Below, piece after piece: positions 1-9,336 of a DNA stretch of 64,000 nt. This DNA comes from Candidozyma auris (taxonomy: Eukaryota > Ascomycota > Pichiomycetes > Serinales > Metschnikowiaceae). Position numbers and translations under genes: made by a program. Location of the stretch: contig NC_072812.1 of the NCBI RefSeq assembly GCF_003013715.1, positions 2,666,001 to 2,730,000 of the forward strand, in the 5' to 3' direction. Under the pieces are notes generated by a model. It was not told the origin of the DNA. It ran no database searches and saw only the letters and a program-made list of their open reading frames with translations. How positions within the stretch are numbered: position 1 is the stretch's first letter; each line of letters opens with the position of its first letter.

Positions 1-3000
1 TAGGGTCTTCTGGATTATATTGAAGAATGTTCAAGATTCCTTTACTATCAGCAACGACAATGTATAAGCTTTCGTCTTTAACAAGAAAATCTGCACAAGA
101 AACGTCAAAGCCGTGCAAGTCCTTGCCTAGCATCAACATTCTAAATGGTTCAGCATCGAAACCTGCTAGCCAAACACTCTTGAGCGTGTCACCTAGAAGT
201 ACAAAATTTCCGAAAGACTTCGCTTCCGTCACGTAGACAGATGTGTCAAAGAAGGCAACTGGCACAGCAGTGTTATCTTTAATATCTCGAACAATGATTT
301 TTTGACCCTGTGCTATAAGAAAGCGACCTGTCACATCGCACAACGAAGTAACAGCTCCGCGAATATCTTGATGAGTGAATTCTTTGAACTTGTGATTGGT
401 TTCTGGCCTTCCTGGCTCAGGAATAATGTCGATGATCTCAAGAAGTTTGAAAGCTCCGTTAGCCGCAAGATCTTCAGTGGTGTACTTTCCACTCCCTACC
501 AAGATGAATTCCTTCCTATTCTTAAACCTTTTAGCAGAGCTTCCAACATCCAATGGAACACTTTTGATATGCAAACCAACTTCGTTTTCACTCAAGTCTA
601 TGGAGTCAATTATGCTCCAATTCATGGGGGACATTAGCTTAATCAGCCCTGTGTAAGATATTTCGCGTGGCTTTTCAGGCTTCAATCCAACGATTGGATT
701 TCCTTCAAAATCGACACAATCATACGGAATCTCTCGTAACGTAGACAAGACGAATGTGTGCGACCCTTCATGATACGTAATAGACTTCACGGTCTCTCCG
801 AGTGTAACTCTTCTCATTGGTAGCCTGTTGTCGTAATTGAAGTTCAAAGGTATCTCAACAATTCGAGCATTTTTCTTTGTGTCCAAATAAATTAGAGCAT
901 TCTGTAGCTTGTCATCACTGAATGGAACGAATGAAACAACAGGAATTTTTGAGAATTTAAATATCCTCACAACTGATTGATTCGCCTTCACAATAAAATA
1001 CGGGATGATACCTGTCACTAGAATGCAGGTGAAACCACTCACATTTGAAAAGTAAACCATCCTTCTTTCTATCGAAGTTCCTTCTGCGAACGCATTGAAG
1101 GGAGCGCCTGTGATAGGAGTGTCGTTTTCCTTTATAAACTTGTAGTTTTCACCATCGAAGAACATTTTGTAGACATAGATCTCACCACCGACAGTTAGTA
1201 TTGTCAAATACTCATCTTTGCAAACGCCTTCACCAAGATCATTAAGAATGACTTGCTTTATGACAGGATCGGGTTCTCCAGCATTTATGTCAAAAAAGGC
1301 CAAGGTAAGAACGTCTGTGAACTTGTCTGCAGAGTTGAGCTGAAAACATTTTTCGTTGTGAAACCTATTGAAAGCAACAATTCTGTTATCACCAGTGACA
1401 ACTATGAAAATCTTGGACTTGTTCTCAATCTCTCGACGGTTTGATTGTGTGGATATGCTACCATCCTCGTATCTTTTTCTTTTCTGTCCTCGATTTGTGA
1501 GCAATGTGATGTCTTTGGTGACCGCATTAAGTAGTCTTGAGTCAGTAATGTAGCCAGTGGTTATGAGAGAGTCATTAAGGAGTTTGGGCAAAGGAATTCT
1601 TGTGAAAGACTTACCATACGTATTGATGGTGTATATCATCAATTCACCTGTAGAGAAAAATAACATAAGAAAGCCATCATTGAACACACTTGTGATGATA
1701 TCCACACCGGAGAATTCTTTCAAATCTTCGTCGAGAGTCATGACTTTCTTGAATTTGTTATTGAAGAGTATCACATGCTTTGGTGTCACTTGCAATATGA
1801 ATTCGCCATTATTTAGCTCATGCATAGCCACGGTTAGTTCATTGTGAATGAATTGTTTAGCAGGAAGCCTGCTATAGGACCTTGTTATATCAAACAATTC
1901 TGACTTGTTGTGAGGATCATCCGACGTTACAAGATACTTATTGCTTAAAGTCCAGAGTCGATTTAGTTGGGAAAATGTGAGTGAGGTTCTGATTGTGGGT
2001 TGCACTGTTGGTGTCACTATGTTAATGTGCCCAGTATCGCCATAACCACCTGCGGCAAATATTGACTTCAGGTCATAGTCTGGATTAGGAAGATTTGTTA
2101 TATATCTCTCTCTTGAATAGTGACCAATTGTGAAAGAGGAGACTGGTCCATTATTGACTACTTTATCGTGGATGATGACCTCCATAGTTTGCCTATAAGA
2201 ACCATTTTTTGATACTGTCAAGTCAGCATCTTCGTAGAGGTTGTCATCATCATCATTTTGTTTTGATTCCACAACCTCTTTTTGGTCGGCATGAGCTTGA
2301 AGTTTACCGGCGAACTCCACTAAAACAGCGTCATCAGTTCGACTTGAAATAAACAACAAGTTATCATCAAGTAACGCTGCTCCACTCGGCGCTTTGAGAG
2401 TGAATTGAGAAAGGTTCTCATAATCGAGTTCTTCTATGTTCATTTTTTTTATGGTCTTACCATCCATTTCGAAAGAAATACACTTCTTTTGGCCGTCTCT
2501 CAAGACCAAAAGTAGTTTGGACTGGTCAGGTAACTTAGCAAAAGTGCAGTTCTCCAATTTCAATTCTAATTGCAGCTGGTCAGTGTAGCCACGGGATGAT
2601 TCGCATGTGTCAATGGAGTACAGGTTAAGGGAAAGACGGCGAGAAATGCCACCACCATCAACATGAATAATGTCGTTACAACCGACTAAGAGACTACCAT
2701 TCACAGGACCTGGTACAGGGCAGACTCTATCCAAATCATATGGAAGGTTTTCAAGCTTTAGAATAGTTGTAGCAGATCTCGATGCTAAATTTAACGAAAG
2801 AACAGAAAATTGAACGTTGTCTTTGGTGCAAGGGAGAAGACCCGCCCAGGTTCTTTTTTGTTGTGACAACACCGCAATGGTTGGTTTTCTATAATTGTGT
2901 AAAAATTGCAAATCAATAATTTCTGCAATACTGTTATCCAAAGACTTTACTTCAAGTACCAAGCTTTCTTCAAAGAGAGAATTGCTATTTGCAATTTTGG

Positions 3001-3568
3001 CAGCGATATCCGATACCAGCCTTCCATCATGCTCGTTTTCGCCTCCATTCAGCTGTGTCATATCTTGTCTTTCTTCTTCGTCGTCCTCTTCGTTCAATGA
3101 ATGAAATGGTAAGAAGACAAGTAGATTCTCGTGGCGTAGACACGCCAATGTTTTGGAATTTGGGTCAACAATGAGTTGCGACCTAGTCAATTCGTCAAAC
3201 ATTGCATTCTCAAGAACATGCTCATAGTAGTGCAATGACACTGTCTGTATGGCATGTCTCGTGCTATCCCATTTGATACAAGAAATCTTTGCCTTTTCTG
3301 TAGAAATCAACAAATAATCAAGTTGTGGACATTCAATTGTACGTATGGCTTGGATGTCAGTTATCTTCCCCTGAAGTTTATTTTGCACAACCAATTTAAG
3401 TGAGTAATGTCTTGAGTCACCATCTTGTTTGGAAGAATCGATCACCTCGAAAATTTGTAGAAGCGAGGTCTTAGCAACAACGAGATGCTTACGAGTTGAG
3501 CTGATGAAGTTACACCCAAGGCAGCATGTGACAGTTGTCGGCTCTATAAAAACATCATAGGCATTCAT
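1..3568 (-). CDS. CFT1: Cft1/CPSF160, cleavage and polyadenylation factor subunit (3' part missing)
   Basis: Large subunit of the nuclear cleavage and polyadenylation factor; it scaffolds the polymerase module and helps recognise pre-mRNA poly(A) signals. The frame opens at ATG 3568-3566 and reaches the window edge without a stop, so about 1,189 N-terminal residues are present, while the S. cerevisiae protein has roughly 1,350. The start (MNAYDVFIEPTTV) and the last visible residues (ILQYNPEDP) look like this family, and the long, weakly repetitive beta-rich sequence fits its WD40-like propellers. Acidic linkers occur near residues 155-180 and 440-450. The gene is incomplete only because of the window edge. 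The assignment is by family recognition; the C-terminal propeller and helical domain cannot be examined. Confidence 0.88.
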   Translation of the reverse strand, partial: MNAYDVFIEPTTVTCCLGCNFISSTRKHLVVAKTSLLQIFEVIDSSKQDGDSRHYSLKLVVQNKLQGKITDIQAIRTIECPQLDYLLISTEKAKISCIKWDSTRHAIQTVSLHYYEHVLENAMFDELTRSQLIVDPNSKTLACLRHENLLVFLPFHSLNEEDDEEERQDMTQLNGGENEHDGRLVSDIAAKIANSNSLFEESLVLEVKSLDNSIAEIIDLQFLHNYRKPTIAVLSQQKRTWAGLLPCTKDNVQFSVLSLNLASRSATTILKLENLPYDLDRVCPVPGPVNGSLLVGCNDIIHVDGGGISRRLSLNLYSIDTCESSRGYTDQLQLELKLENCTFAKLPDQSKLLLVLRDGQKKCISFEMDGKTIKKMNIEELDYENLSQFTLKAPSGAALLDDNLLFISSRTDDAVLVEFAGKLQAHADQKEVVESKQNDDDDNLYEDADLTVSKNGSYRQTMEVIIHDKVVNNGPVSSFTIGHYSRERYITNLPNPDYDLKSIFAAGGYGDTGHINIVTPTVQPTIRTSLTFSQLNRLWTLSNKYLVTSDDPHNKSELFDITRSYSRLPAKQFIHNELTVAMHELNNGEFILQVTPKHVILFNNKFKKVMTLDEDLKEFSGVDIITSVFNDGFLMLFFSTGELMIYTINTYGKSFTRIPLPKLLNDSLITTGYITDSRLLNAVTKDITLLTNRGQKRKRYEDGSISTQSNRREIENKSKIFIVVTGDNRIVAFNRFHNEKCFQLNSADKFTDVLTLAFFDINAGEPDPVIKQVILNDLGEGVCKDEYLTILTVGGEIYVYKMFFDGENYKFIKENDTPITGAPFNAFAEGTSIERRMVYFSNVSGFTCILVTGIIPYFIVKANQSVVRIFKFSKIPVVSFVPFSDDKLQNALIYLDTKKNARIVEIPLNFNYDNRLPMRRVTLGETVKSITYHEGSHTFVLSTLREIPYDCVDFEGNPIVGLKPEKPREISYTGLIKLMSPMNWSIIDSIDLSENEVGLHIKSVPLDVGSSAKRFKNRKEFILVGSGKYTTEDLAANGAFKLLEIIDIIPEPGRPETNHKFKEFTHQDIRGAVTSLCDVTGRFLIAQGQKIIVRDIKDNTAVPVAFFDTSVYVTEAKSFGNFVLLGDTLKSVWLAGFDAEPFRMLMLGKDLHGFDVSCADFLVKDESLYIVVADSKGILNILQYNPEDP

Positions 3569-3772
3569 TACTTTTAGGGACAAGATTTCGACCGTTCGTT
3601 TTCAAATACCTGCTAAATAAGTTAAGACCCGTACATCCCTAAGCTGAAAAGTACAAACATCTCTAGGTGCTCATCCTGAGTATAGTATTTTGACAAACTA
3701 CTGTACATACATGGTTATAACGAAAGTAGAGCCTATTTTTCCCTTGGAATACGACCGAGGAATATTGGAAGC

Positions 3773-4771
3773 TCAGAGGATTGCGAAAAGAAGAGATAAG
3801 CCTCCCAAGAATGTTGGAATGATGCGACCAGCACCGCCTTCGTAAGTGGATATGAGTGGCACAGAGGTGGACTTGGAAGCGGGTATTTCAGTAGAAGACT
3901 GAGTGACAATGTTATTAGTTATAACATTAATTGTGCCTGCTGGTGCTGAAGACTGAGTCTCTTGTGCCTTTTGCGAGGTGATAGTCACAACCTTTGTTTC
4001 CGAAATAGTAATTTCCTTTGCAGATGGTTCCTTCGAGGCAGGGCTTTGGCTACTCTCGATTGGACAATATGTTGTATAAATACTCTCAACTCCGTGTATA
4101 GTGGTTGTCAATTGTGTGACACCAGTCGTCACAGCAGATGAATGGCAAACATCTTTCGAACATGAACTTACCGTAATTACCGTTGTGGAGGAGAGAGTCT
4201 TAGTTGACTCATTTTCCTTGCTAATTGGGCAGTAAGTGGTGAAAATGGTCGTTTCGCCGCTCACAGTGGAAGTGACCTTGGTCAAGCCTGTGGTGACCGC
4301 GGTTGGCTTGCATACCTCATTGGAGCACGATGTAATTGTCAAGATAGTAGTTTCGATATCGGTTGTTGTTGTTGGCATAGCATTTGTGGTCTCCAGTTGT
4401 TTTGAAGATTCTGACGAGACAGGGACGTGGGTGACAATTGTGGTCAAGACACCATCGATTGTGGCAGTGGTGGTTGTCCAGGTTTCAATGTCAGTGGTGG
4501 TGTAGCAAGAACCTCCATGGCATACGACTCTGTCGGTTGTGAAAATTTGGTCGTTTGTAATCACGTCAGTCTCGTAAATAACGTCATCGAAGCTAGAGGC
4601 TCTGACTTCCAGGCTAGTGTCTGCTTGGGTCACTGGCAAAGTGTCATTCGAAAACTTGAAAGTGGAAGGGCCCAAGGAACATGAGCTAGAGACAATTGTG
4701 GAAGTGAAGGTTGGAATGTCAGCGAGAACAGCAGCTGCAAAAGTTGCAATCACGAGGTATGAGTTCTTCAT
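3773..4771 (-). CDS. GPI-anchored, Ser/Thr-rich adhesin-like cell-wall protein with Cys-containing repeats
   Basis: 332 residues with secretory and wall-protein architecture. Residues 1-17 form a signal peptide (MKNSYLVIATFAAAVLA). The bulk is Ser/Thr-rich, and the C-terminus (about 313-332) is a hydrophobic GPI-attachment signal preceded by small residues (EGGAG). Two well-kept repeats, about residues 142-184 and 197-238, share the pattern T-SCS-(N/K)-(E/D)-VC then AVTTG(L/V)T and end in TTYCPI. A degenerate third copy lies near 64-118 with its own CHGGSC pair. This module resembles the ones in fungal Flo/Hwp-type wall proteins. The protein is short for an adhesin and has no visible lectin domain, so it may be a structural wall protein. 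No specific family member is recognised. The isolated position and long 5' region suggest its own regulation, which is inference. Confidence 0.75.
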   Translation of the reverse strand: MKNSYLVIATFAAAVLADIPTFTSTIVSSSCSLGPSTFKFSNDTLPVTQADTSLEVRASSFDDVIYETDVITNDQIFTTDRVVCHGGSCYTTTDIETWTTTTATIDGVLTTIVTHVPVSSESSKQLETTNAMPTTTTDIETTILTITSCSNEVCKPTAVTTGLTKVTSTVSGETTIFTTYCPISKENESTKTLSSTTVITVSSCSKDVCHSSAVTTGVTQLTTTIHGVESIYTTYCPIESSQSPASKEPSAKEITISETKVVTITSQKAQETQSSAPAGTINVITNNIVTQSSTEIPASKSTSVPLISTYEGGAGRIIPTFLGGLSLLFAIL

Positions 4772-5751
4772 TTATTTATTCGAGAACGGAAGTTTGGAAA
4801 AGATGCTGAGATCAAGCTTCAGAGAAAAGCCTCAAATTTATCTACTCAGATCCCGCAGCTGCCTGGTCAGTGTTCTGCTACGAAGGGCTGGCGCTAGGTT
4901 AGTTTTGGTTCATGCACAAGCGCTTTTGCCCTTCTTTTAGGTGCAAGCGATTAATAAAGGCAGTTAGCCAGCACTAAGCGAGGGCGCAACTGTGCATTTG
5001 CAGCCAACGGACTATCTTGTCGCGCAGAGTGGCTGGCACATAAGTCCCTATTTGATAGAATAATGCTGATTTTCGCACCGAAGTCAGACCTACCAGCAAA
5101 AAAAAAAAAATGCACAATGCATCCCGTAAATCGCGGCTAGGCGAGTGAATACATAAATCTCATTTGGGGGAAGTTTCCTTCCACATGAATTCAGGCGCCC
5201 TGCCTTCGCTTAAGTGGCGATTTAACGTAACAGAGTAACGAAACTCTTTCAAGTTGTTAGGCAACCCCTGGTGTCAAATGTTTAAACGATTTGCTTTTCG
5301 TTAGCCTTGTCAATTCGAGTTGGCTCCTGCAGAGGTAAACGCTCAACTCGATGTATGCAGCATATAAATGACAGGGTAGAATACCTGGTGTCGCCTTACT
5401 GTGCCGTTGCACTACCAAAACTCCTGTGTCGTAACATCCCGAAGCACAAATCAATTCCTTTGTGAAGGCTCGGCCGGATAATTCTTACTGCACAGTAACA
5501 TATCACCAGTAATGATTGGCCATGACTGGTAGCATTGCGGTGGCATATTACCTCGCCTTCGAATTTTTTTTTTTTTTTTTTCTCTTCCTCTCTTATGTCT
5601 TTGCTTTTACAGAATCTGCATGATTGAATTTCTATCTTCCCAAATTGACTGACGAAGTAAACCCATATTTTGGATATCATAGAGCTTCCTTCTAGGCTTT
5701 TCGCGCACAATATGTGGCAAGATTGTGGACGAACATCGTCGTTTTGATCCT
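4772..5751. other. Divergent promoter region between the adhesin-like gene and the PDI-like gene
   Basis: About 980 bases with no convincing gene. It contains an A tract near 5098-5110 and an 18-base T tract at 5564-5581, the latter about 170 bases upstream of the PDI-like start. Such poly(dA:dT) tracts usually mark nucleosome-depleted yeast promoters. Short open frames here have unlikely composition. Confidence 0.6.
5564..5581. repeat. Poly(dA:dT) tract, 18 T
   Basis: Uninterrupted run of 18 T in the promoter of the PDI-like gene. A nucleosome-excluding role is inferred from general yeast promoter structure. Confidence 0.7.
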
Positions 5752-6672
5752 ATGAAAAATCTAGTATTGCTTGTTGTCTGGGTAGCCTTTACTCTTGCAC
5801 AAGTTTTCGAAATTGAATCGGTTGATGACATTCTACGAAACGAATTCACATTGCTTTACTTCTATGCTCCAGATTGTAAATATTGCAATGAATTCAACCC
5901 CGATTTTGCGTACTTAGCCGAGCTTTATAGTCATAACCAGAATCTAAATTTTGGCAAGACGAATGGCCGTTCTAGTAAAGAACTAGCGGACTTGTTTAAG
6001 GTGAATAAGTTTCCAACGATAAAACTTTATGATGCACACAAAAAAAAAGTTGCTCACTTTGAGAAAGAAAGGTCGACCACTCACTTAAAGGATTTCATCA
6101 CTACATATACCAAATTGTACCCCGATGAGGGGAACGTTGTCTCGAATATCGAGTTGGTATCTTCCTTGAAGGAACTAAATGATATTGTCGAACACAATGA
6201 GGAGGTCGTCCTTGCATTTGCTACTCGGCAAAGTCCAGAATGGAAAAGATTTCACTACAGCGATCACTTCTACCAAAAGATTGCAGCTCTGGAAAGAAGC
6301 AGAAAGTTTGTACTAGTGCTCGCAGACGAAAATGGATCTGATATATTGGAGGAGTACCATGTGAGTAATTTTCCGTCAATCGTGATGTTAACGCCAAAGA
6401 GCATTAGAGCGTTCAACACACTCTCCACCAATGTAATTACGAACCACCTTCTTGATGAGGACAAGGTGACACAATTTTTAAATCTTTCCCAGGAATTGGA
6501 GGAGACTTTCTCTTTTGGTAGCTTGCAGGAGCTTAAAGACTTTGTCGAATCGAGGGAATACGACGGCCACAAGCAAGTAAAACCTGGTATGAACATCCAC
6601 AATGTCGGTTCAATTGCCTCCAAAAGTACGGACGAGGAATATGAAGATCTTTTGTATCATATTGAGCTTTAG
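5752..6672 (+). CDS. ER thioredoxin-fold protein, PDI family (Mpd1/Mpd2-like), ending in HIEL
   Basis: 306 residues from the first in-frame ATG at 5752; the longer frame opening at 5725 starts with GTG. Residues 1-17 are a signal peptide (MKNLVLLVVWVAFTLAQ). The next domain is a thioredoxin fold with redox motif CKYC at about residues 42-45, preceded by LLYFYAPD and followed at the usual distance by a cis-proline motif (KFPTIKLYD). A second thioredoxin-like segment, about 130-230, lacks a CxxC. The family forms or isomerises disulfides in ER proteins. The C-terminus is HIEL, close to the HDEL retrieval signal but not canonical. Length resembles yeast Mpd1 (about 318). The next gene, about 240 bases downstream on the same strand, is ERD2. 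Which of Mpd1, Mpd2 or a related PDI is orthologous cannot be settled by eye. Confidence 0.75.
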   Translation: MKNLVLLVVWVAFTLAQVFEIESVDDILRNEFTLLYFYAPDCKYCNEFNPDFAYLAELYSHNQNLNFGKTNGRSSKELADLFKVNKFPTIKLYDAHKKKVAHFEKERSTTHLKDFITTYTKLYPDEGNVVSNIELVSSLKELNDIVEHNEEVVLAFATRQSPEWKRFHYSDHFYQKIAALERSRKFVLVLADENGSDILEEYHVSNFPSIVMLTPKSIRAFNTLSTNVITNHLLDEDKVTQFLNLSQELEETFSFGSLQELKDFVESREYDGHKQVKPGMNIHNVGSIASKSTDEEYEDLLYHIEL

Positions 6673-6915
6673 GCTATCCAGATCTAGTGTGATCGAGTTA
6701 GTGGTTTTTCATAGACAGGCTTGTAGATCACATTAGGAGAAACTACATAATCAACAGATGATAGAAGGTCTTTTGATTTGATTAGTTCACATTAAAAGCT
6801 TCACTTGAACAAAGCATATCCTAAACCTTCCTGCATGTTCCGCGAACCAACTGGAAGTGTTAACAAGCTAATTCGACCGCATTTAAACACAGGTTCTGTT
6901 TGCAATCAGTCAGCA

Positions 6916-7554
6916 ATGAACATATTTCGCTTCATAGCAGATCTTCTGCATTTGGCAAGCATTTTCATCTTACTATATTCGATTGAAAAGAATAAGTCCG
7001 TCAATGGTTTGTCCATGAAGACTCGACTTCTATATGTCATAGTGTTTGTTACGAGATACTTGGACCTTTTCACTACATACATTTCCTTGTACAATACATT
7101 GATGAAGCTATTCTTCATTGGGTCTTCATGTTATGTTGTGTATCTAATGTCTGTGAAATATGTTAAATCTATAAGAGAGAATATAGATACATTCCCAGTG
7201 AAGTTCATAGTGGGTGCCGCTGCCGCGTTGTCTTTAATTTTCACCTACAAGTACACATTCAGAGAGGTGTTATGGTCATTTTCACTCTGGTTAGAGGCAG
7301 GCGCCATTCTCCCACAACTTTTCATGTTGCAAAGAACTGGTTCCGCAGAAAATATCACCACGCATTACATCTTCGCTTTGGGAATATATCGTGCTTTGTA
7401 CATTCCAAACTGGATTTATCGCTACTTCACAGAGGCACACTTTGACTATATTGCATTTCTTGCAGGCATTGTTCAAACACTTGTCTACTCAGACTTCTTT
7501 TACATCTACTACACAAAGGTTATGCAAGGGAAGAGTTTTGAATTGCCTGTCTGA
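6916..7554 (+). CDS. ERD2: ER-retention (HDEL) receptor Erd2
   Basis: Seven-transmembrane receptor of the Golgi and ER-Golgi intermediate that returns H/KDEL-bearing proteins to the ER in COPI vesicles. The ATG at 6916 gives 212 residues beginning MNIFRFIADLLHLASI, the normal start for this family (yeast Erd2 is 219). The upstream in-frame extension begins at TTG and is not credited. Family hallmarks include KTRLLYVIVFVTRYLDLFT near residue 50 and ALGIYRALYIPNWIYRY near residue 155. The gene follows the PDI-like gene in the same orientation, so its promoter is short, about 240 bases. The next gene, PRE7, converges from the other strand only 44 bases beyond the stop. Confidence 0.95.
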   Translation: MNIFRFIADLLHLASIFILLYSIEKNKSVNGLSMKTRLLYVIVFVTRYLDLFTTYISLYNTLMKLFFIGSSCYVVYLMSVKYVKSIRENIDTFPVKFIVGAAAALSLIFTYKYTFREVLWSFSLWLEAGAILPQLFMLQRTGSAENITTHYIFALGIYRALYIPNWIYRYFTEAHFDYIAFLAGIVQTLVYSDFFYIYYTKVMQGKSFELPV

Positions 7555-7598
7555 AAACGAAAATGACATGCGAGTAACAGGTTCGCATTGTAGAGGTA

Positions 7599-8324
7599 TC
7601 AATCCCTTTTCAATGGGTAGTATTCTTTCTTCACACCCTCCTTCGTCACAATAAAGATCTCCAAACCATCACCAACGTAGATGTGTCTTTCTGTAGCTGA
7701 AGTGAACGCATCCTTCACTAATTTAAGCACTTCATCTAAGCTCAAGTATCGTAAAGGCTTTTTCTCTTTGCCATCAGTTCCCGGAACATATTGATTTTTG
7801 AAGTTGACTTGATTATCAAGGAAGGGCATTATTAACGACGCAGCGGCTCCTCCCGCTCTGCACTGCTCTCTTTCATATGAGCCAACAGGGTCATAAGAAT
7901 AGACGGCTCCTTTTCCTTCCTCATCTAAACCTGCAATAAGGGTGCTAACATAATAAGGGAAGAATCTTTTACCGTATAGTAAATGCTGAATAAATCTAGC
8001 GGCAGACTTGATCGTTAACTTCTTGTTGTTGTTGTCAAACTTGTACCATTTGTACTGGGTCTTGAATCTATCAATTAAAGCGGCACCATCAGCGGCGAAG
8101 CCGTTGGCCGTCATCACAATATCGTCGCCAACGTCAAAGATTTTTGGTTCGTAACGTGAGTCTATGGAGTATCCTGACACGATTCTCGTGTCACCCGCCA
8201 AAACGGCAAAATCTTCACCAGCAATACCTAGTACTGTACCACCATTGTCGGAATAGGGATTAAATTTATGCTCGATTGGGACAGAATTCATCTCTGCCCC
8301 ATACTCAGATGCAATCGTAGACAT
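7599..8324 (-). CDS. PRE7: 20S proteasome subunit beta-6 (Pre7)
   Basis: 241 residues, identical in length to yeast Pre7. It is a non-catalytic beta subunit of the 20S core; the propeptide-like N-terminus (MSTIASEYGAEMNSVPIEH) is followed by GGTVLGIAGEDFAVLAGDTR, the beta-subunit fold in which the active Thr of catalytic subunits is not exposed. QCRAGGAAASLIMPFLDNQV and YVGDGLEIFIV are typical of beta-6. The ATG lies at 8324-8322. About 60 bases upstream sits a GGTGGCGA sequence resembling the Rpn4 proteasome element. The 3' end converges on ERD2 with a 44-base gap. Confidence 0.96.
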   Translation of the reverse strand: MSTIASEYGAEMNSVPIEHKFNPYSDNGGTVLGIAGEDFAVLAGDTRIVSGYSIDSRYEPKIFDVGDDIVMTANGFAADGAALIDRFKTQYKWYKFDNNNKKLTIKSAARFIQHLLYGKRFFPYYVSTLIAGLDEEGKGAVYSYDPVGSYEREQCRAGGAAASLIMPFLDNQVNFKNQYVPGTDGKEKKPLRYLSLDEVLKLVKDAFTSATERHIYVGDGLEIFIVTKEGVKKEYYPLKRD

Positions 8325-8382
8325 TTATTGGAATTGCTGGACTGGTAGACTTGATTGAAATTGCCTGAAGGGTAAGATACGC

Positions 8383-8390
8383 TCGCCACC
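8383..8390 (-). promoter_or_regulatory. Candidate PACE (Rpn4) site upstream of PRE7
   Basis: On the minus strand the octamer reads GGTGGCGA, one of the accepted variants of the yeast proteasome-associated control element (GGTGGCAAA), 59 bases upstream of the PRE7 ATG. Position and target fit. Rpn4 sites diverge in Candida-type yeasts, so the functional call is inference. Confidence 0.45.
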
Positions 8391-8788
8391 ACCTGTACAC
8401 CACCAAGGTGCGAGTGCGACAAGTATAGACTCAAGACTCCTAAGGTATAATATGAGCCGCCATTGATGAGACATCATGCCTAACAGTCCTGAGTCATCTT
8501 TACCTTATTATCATACTCACTTCTTGAAAGGTGTACTGATTTTGACAATTTTTGGTATCGTCTGGTAAATTGAGTCCAAGTAAAGATTTTGTATGTCGAC
8601 TACCTGTCGGAACCGGAACAGAAAGTTAAGAATACCAATTTAAAGTAGAGCTTGTTACTCTTTATGCACTTTGTTGTCACAGATGGTTAGAAATTGTATC
8701 GGTGTGCTAATTATGATCAAAGAGAAGTCCAATAAAACTTTCATCAGCTTACTCGTTTGCAGAATTTATATATAATACACAGATAGGC

Positions 8789-8826
8789 AAAAAAAAAAAA
8801 AAAGAAAAAAAAGAAAAAAGAAAAAA
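8789..8826. repeat. A-rich low-complexity tract
   Basis: About 38 bases of A interrupted by three or four G, in the PRE7/lipase divergent promoter. Probably a nucleosome-depleting promoter element. Confidence 0.7.
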
Positions 8827-9336
8827 TTGTACAACCAAATCCCGGCTGAAATAGAAAGGTGAGTTCGACAAGGAAGTCAGGGACGCACTGATAAGAAAGT
8901 TTTGTTTGATATACATATATATATAGTCGTAATCAAAATCCCACGTTGAATGGGATTGTTATTTCGAGACATCCCCATCACACTAAAGTCAAGAAAATAT
9001 TGACAATAAGACGTTGCGTTTGCCGAAATACTGCAGGTGACCTCGTCATACCTGCAATGCACGTGAAAGATACCAAACATTAGCTCGTAGACGTCAAAAA
9101 GTCTGATATTGAAAACCTACGGCCGCGAATAAAGAGTCAAGGATTTGTTCTTCGATTTTATTTTTATCTCATCATGTCGGAATCACATGAATTGAGTAGA
9201 CCTAGAGAAAAGTACGATAAGAGATCATCCTGTATAGCGAACGCGATCAGAATCCTGCCTCCCTTATCTAGACCAGTGCAAGTAACAAAGTTCTTCAAAC
9301 TTTCATTTCAAACTCCTTTAGATTCGCTCTTCTATT

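Larger units (their letters stand above)
8325..9336. other. Divergent intergenic region, PRE7 / lipase
   Basis: About 1 kb without a convincing coding gene. It holds the candidate PACE site, an A-rich tract at 8789-8826 and a TATATATATA stretch near 8914. An ATG at 9174 opens an 80-codon frame that runs into the lipase start out of frame and may be an upstream ORF. No tRNA or splice signals were recognised. Confidence 0.5.
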
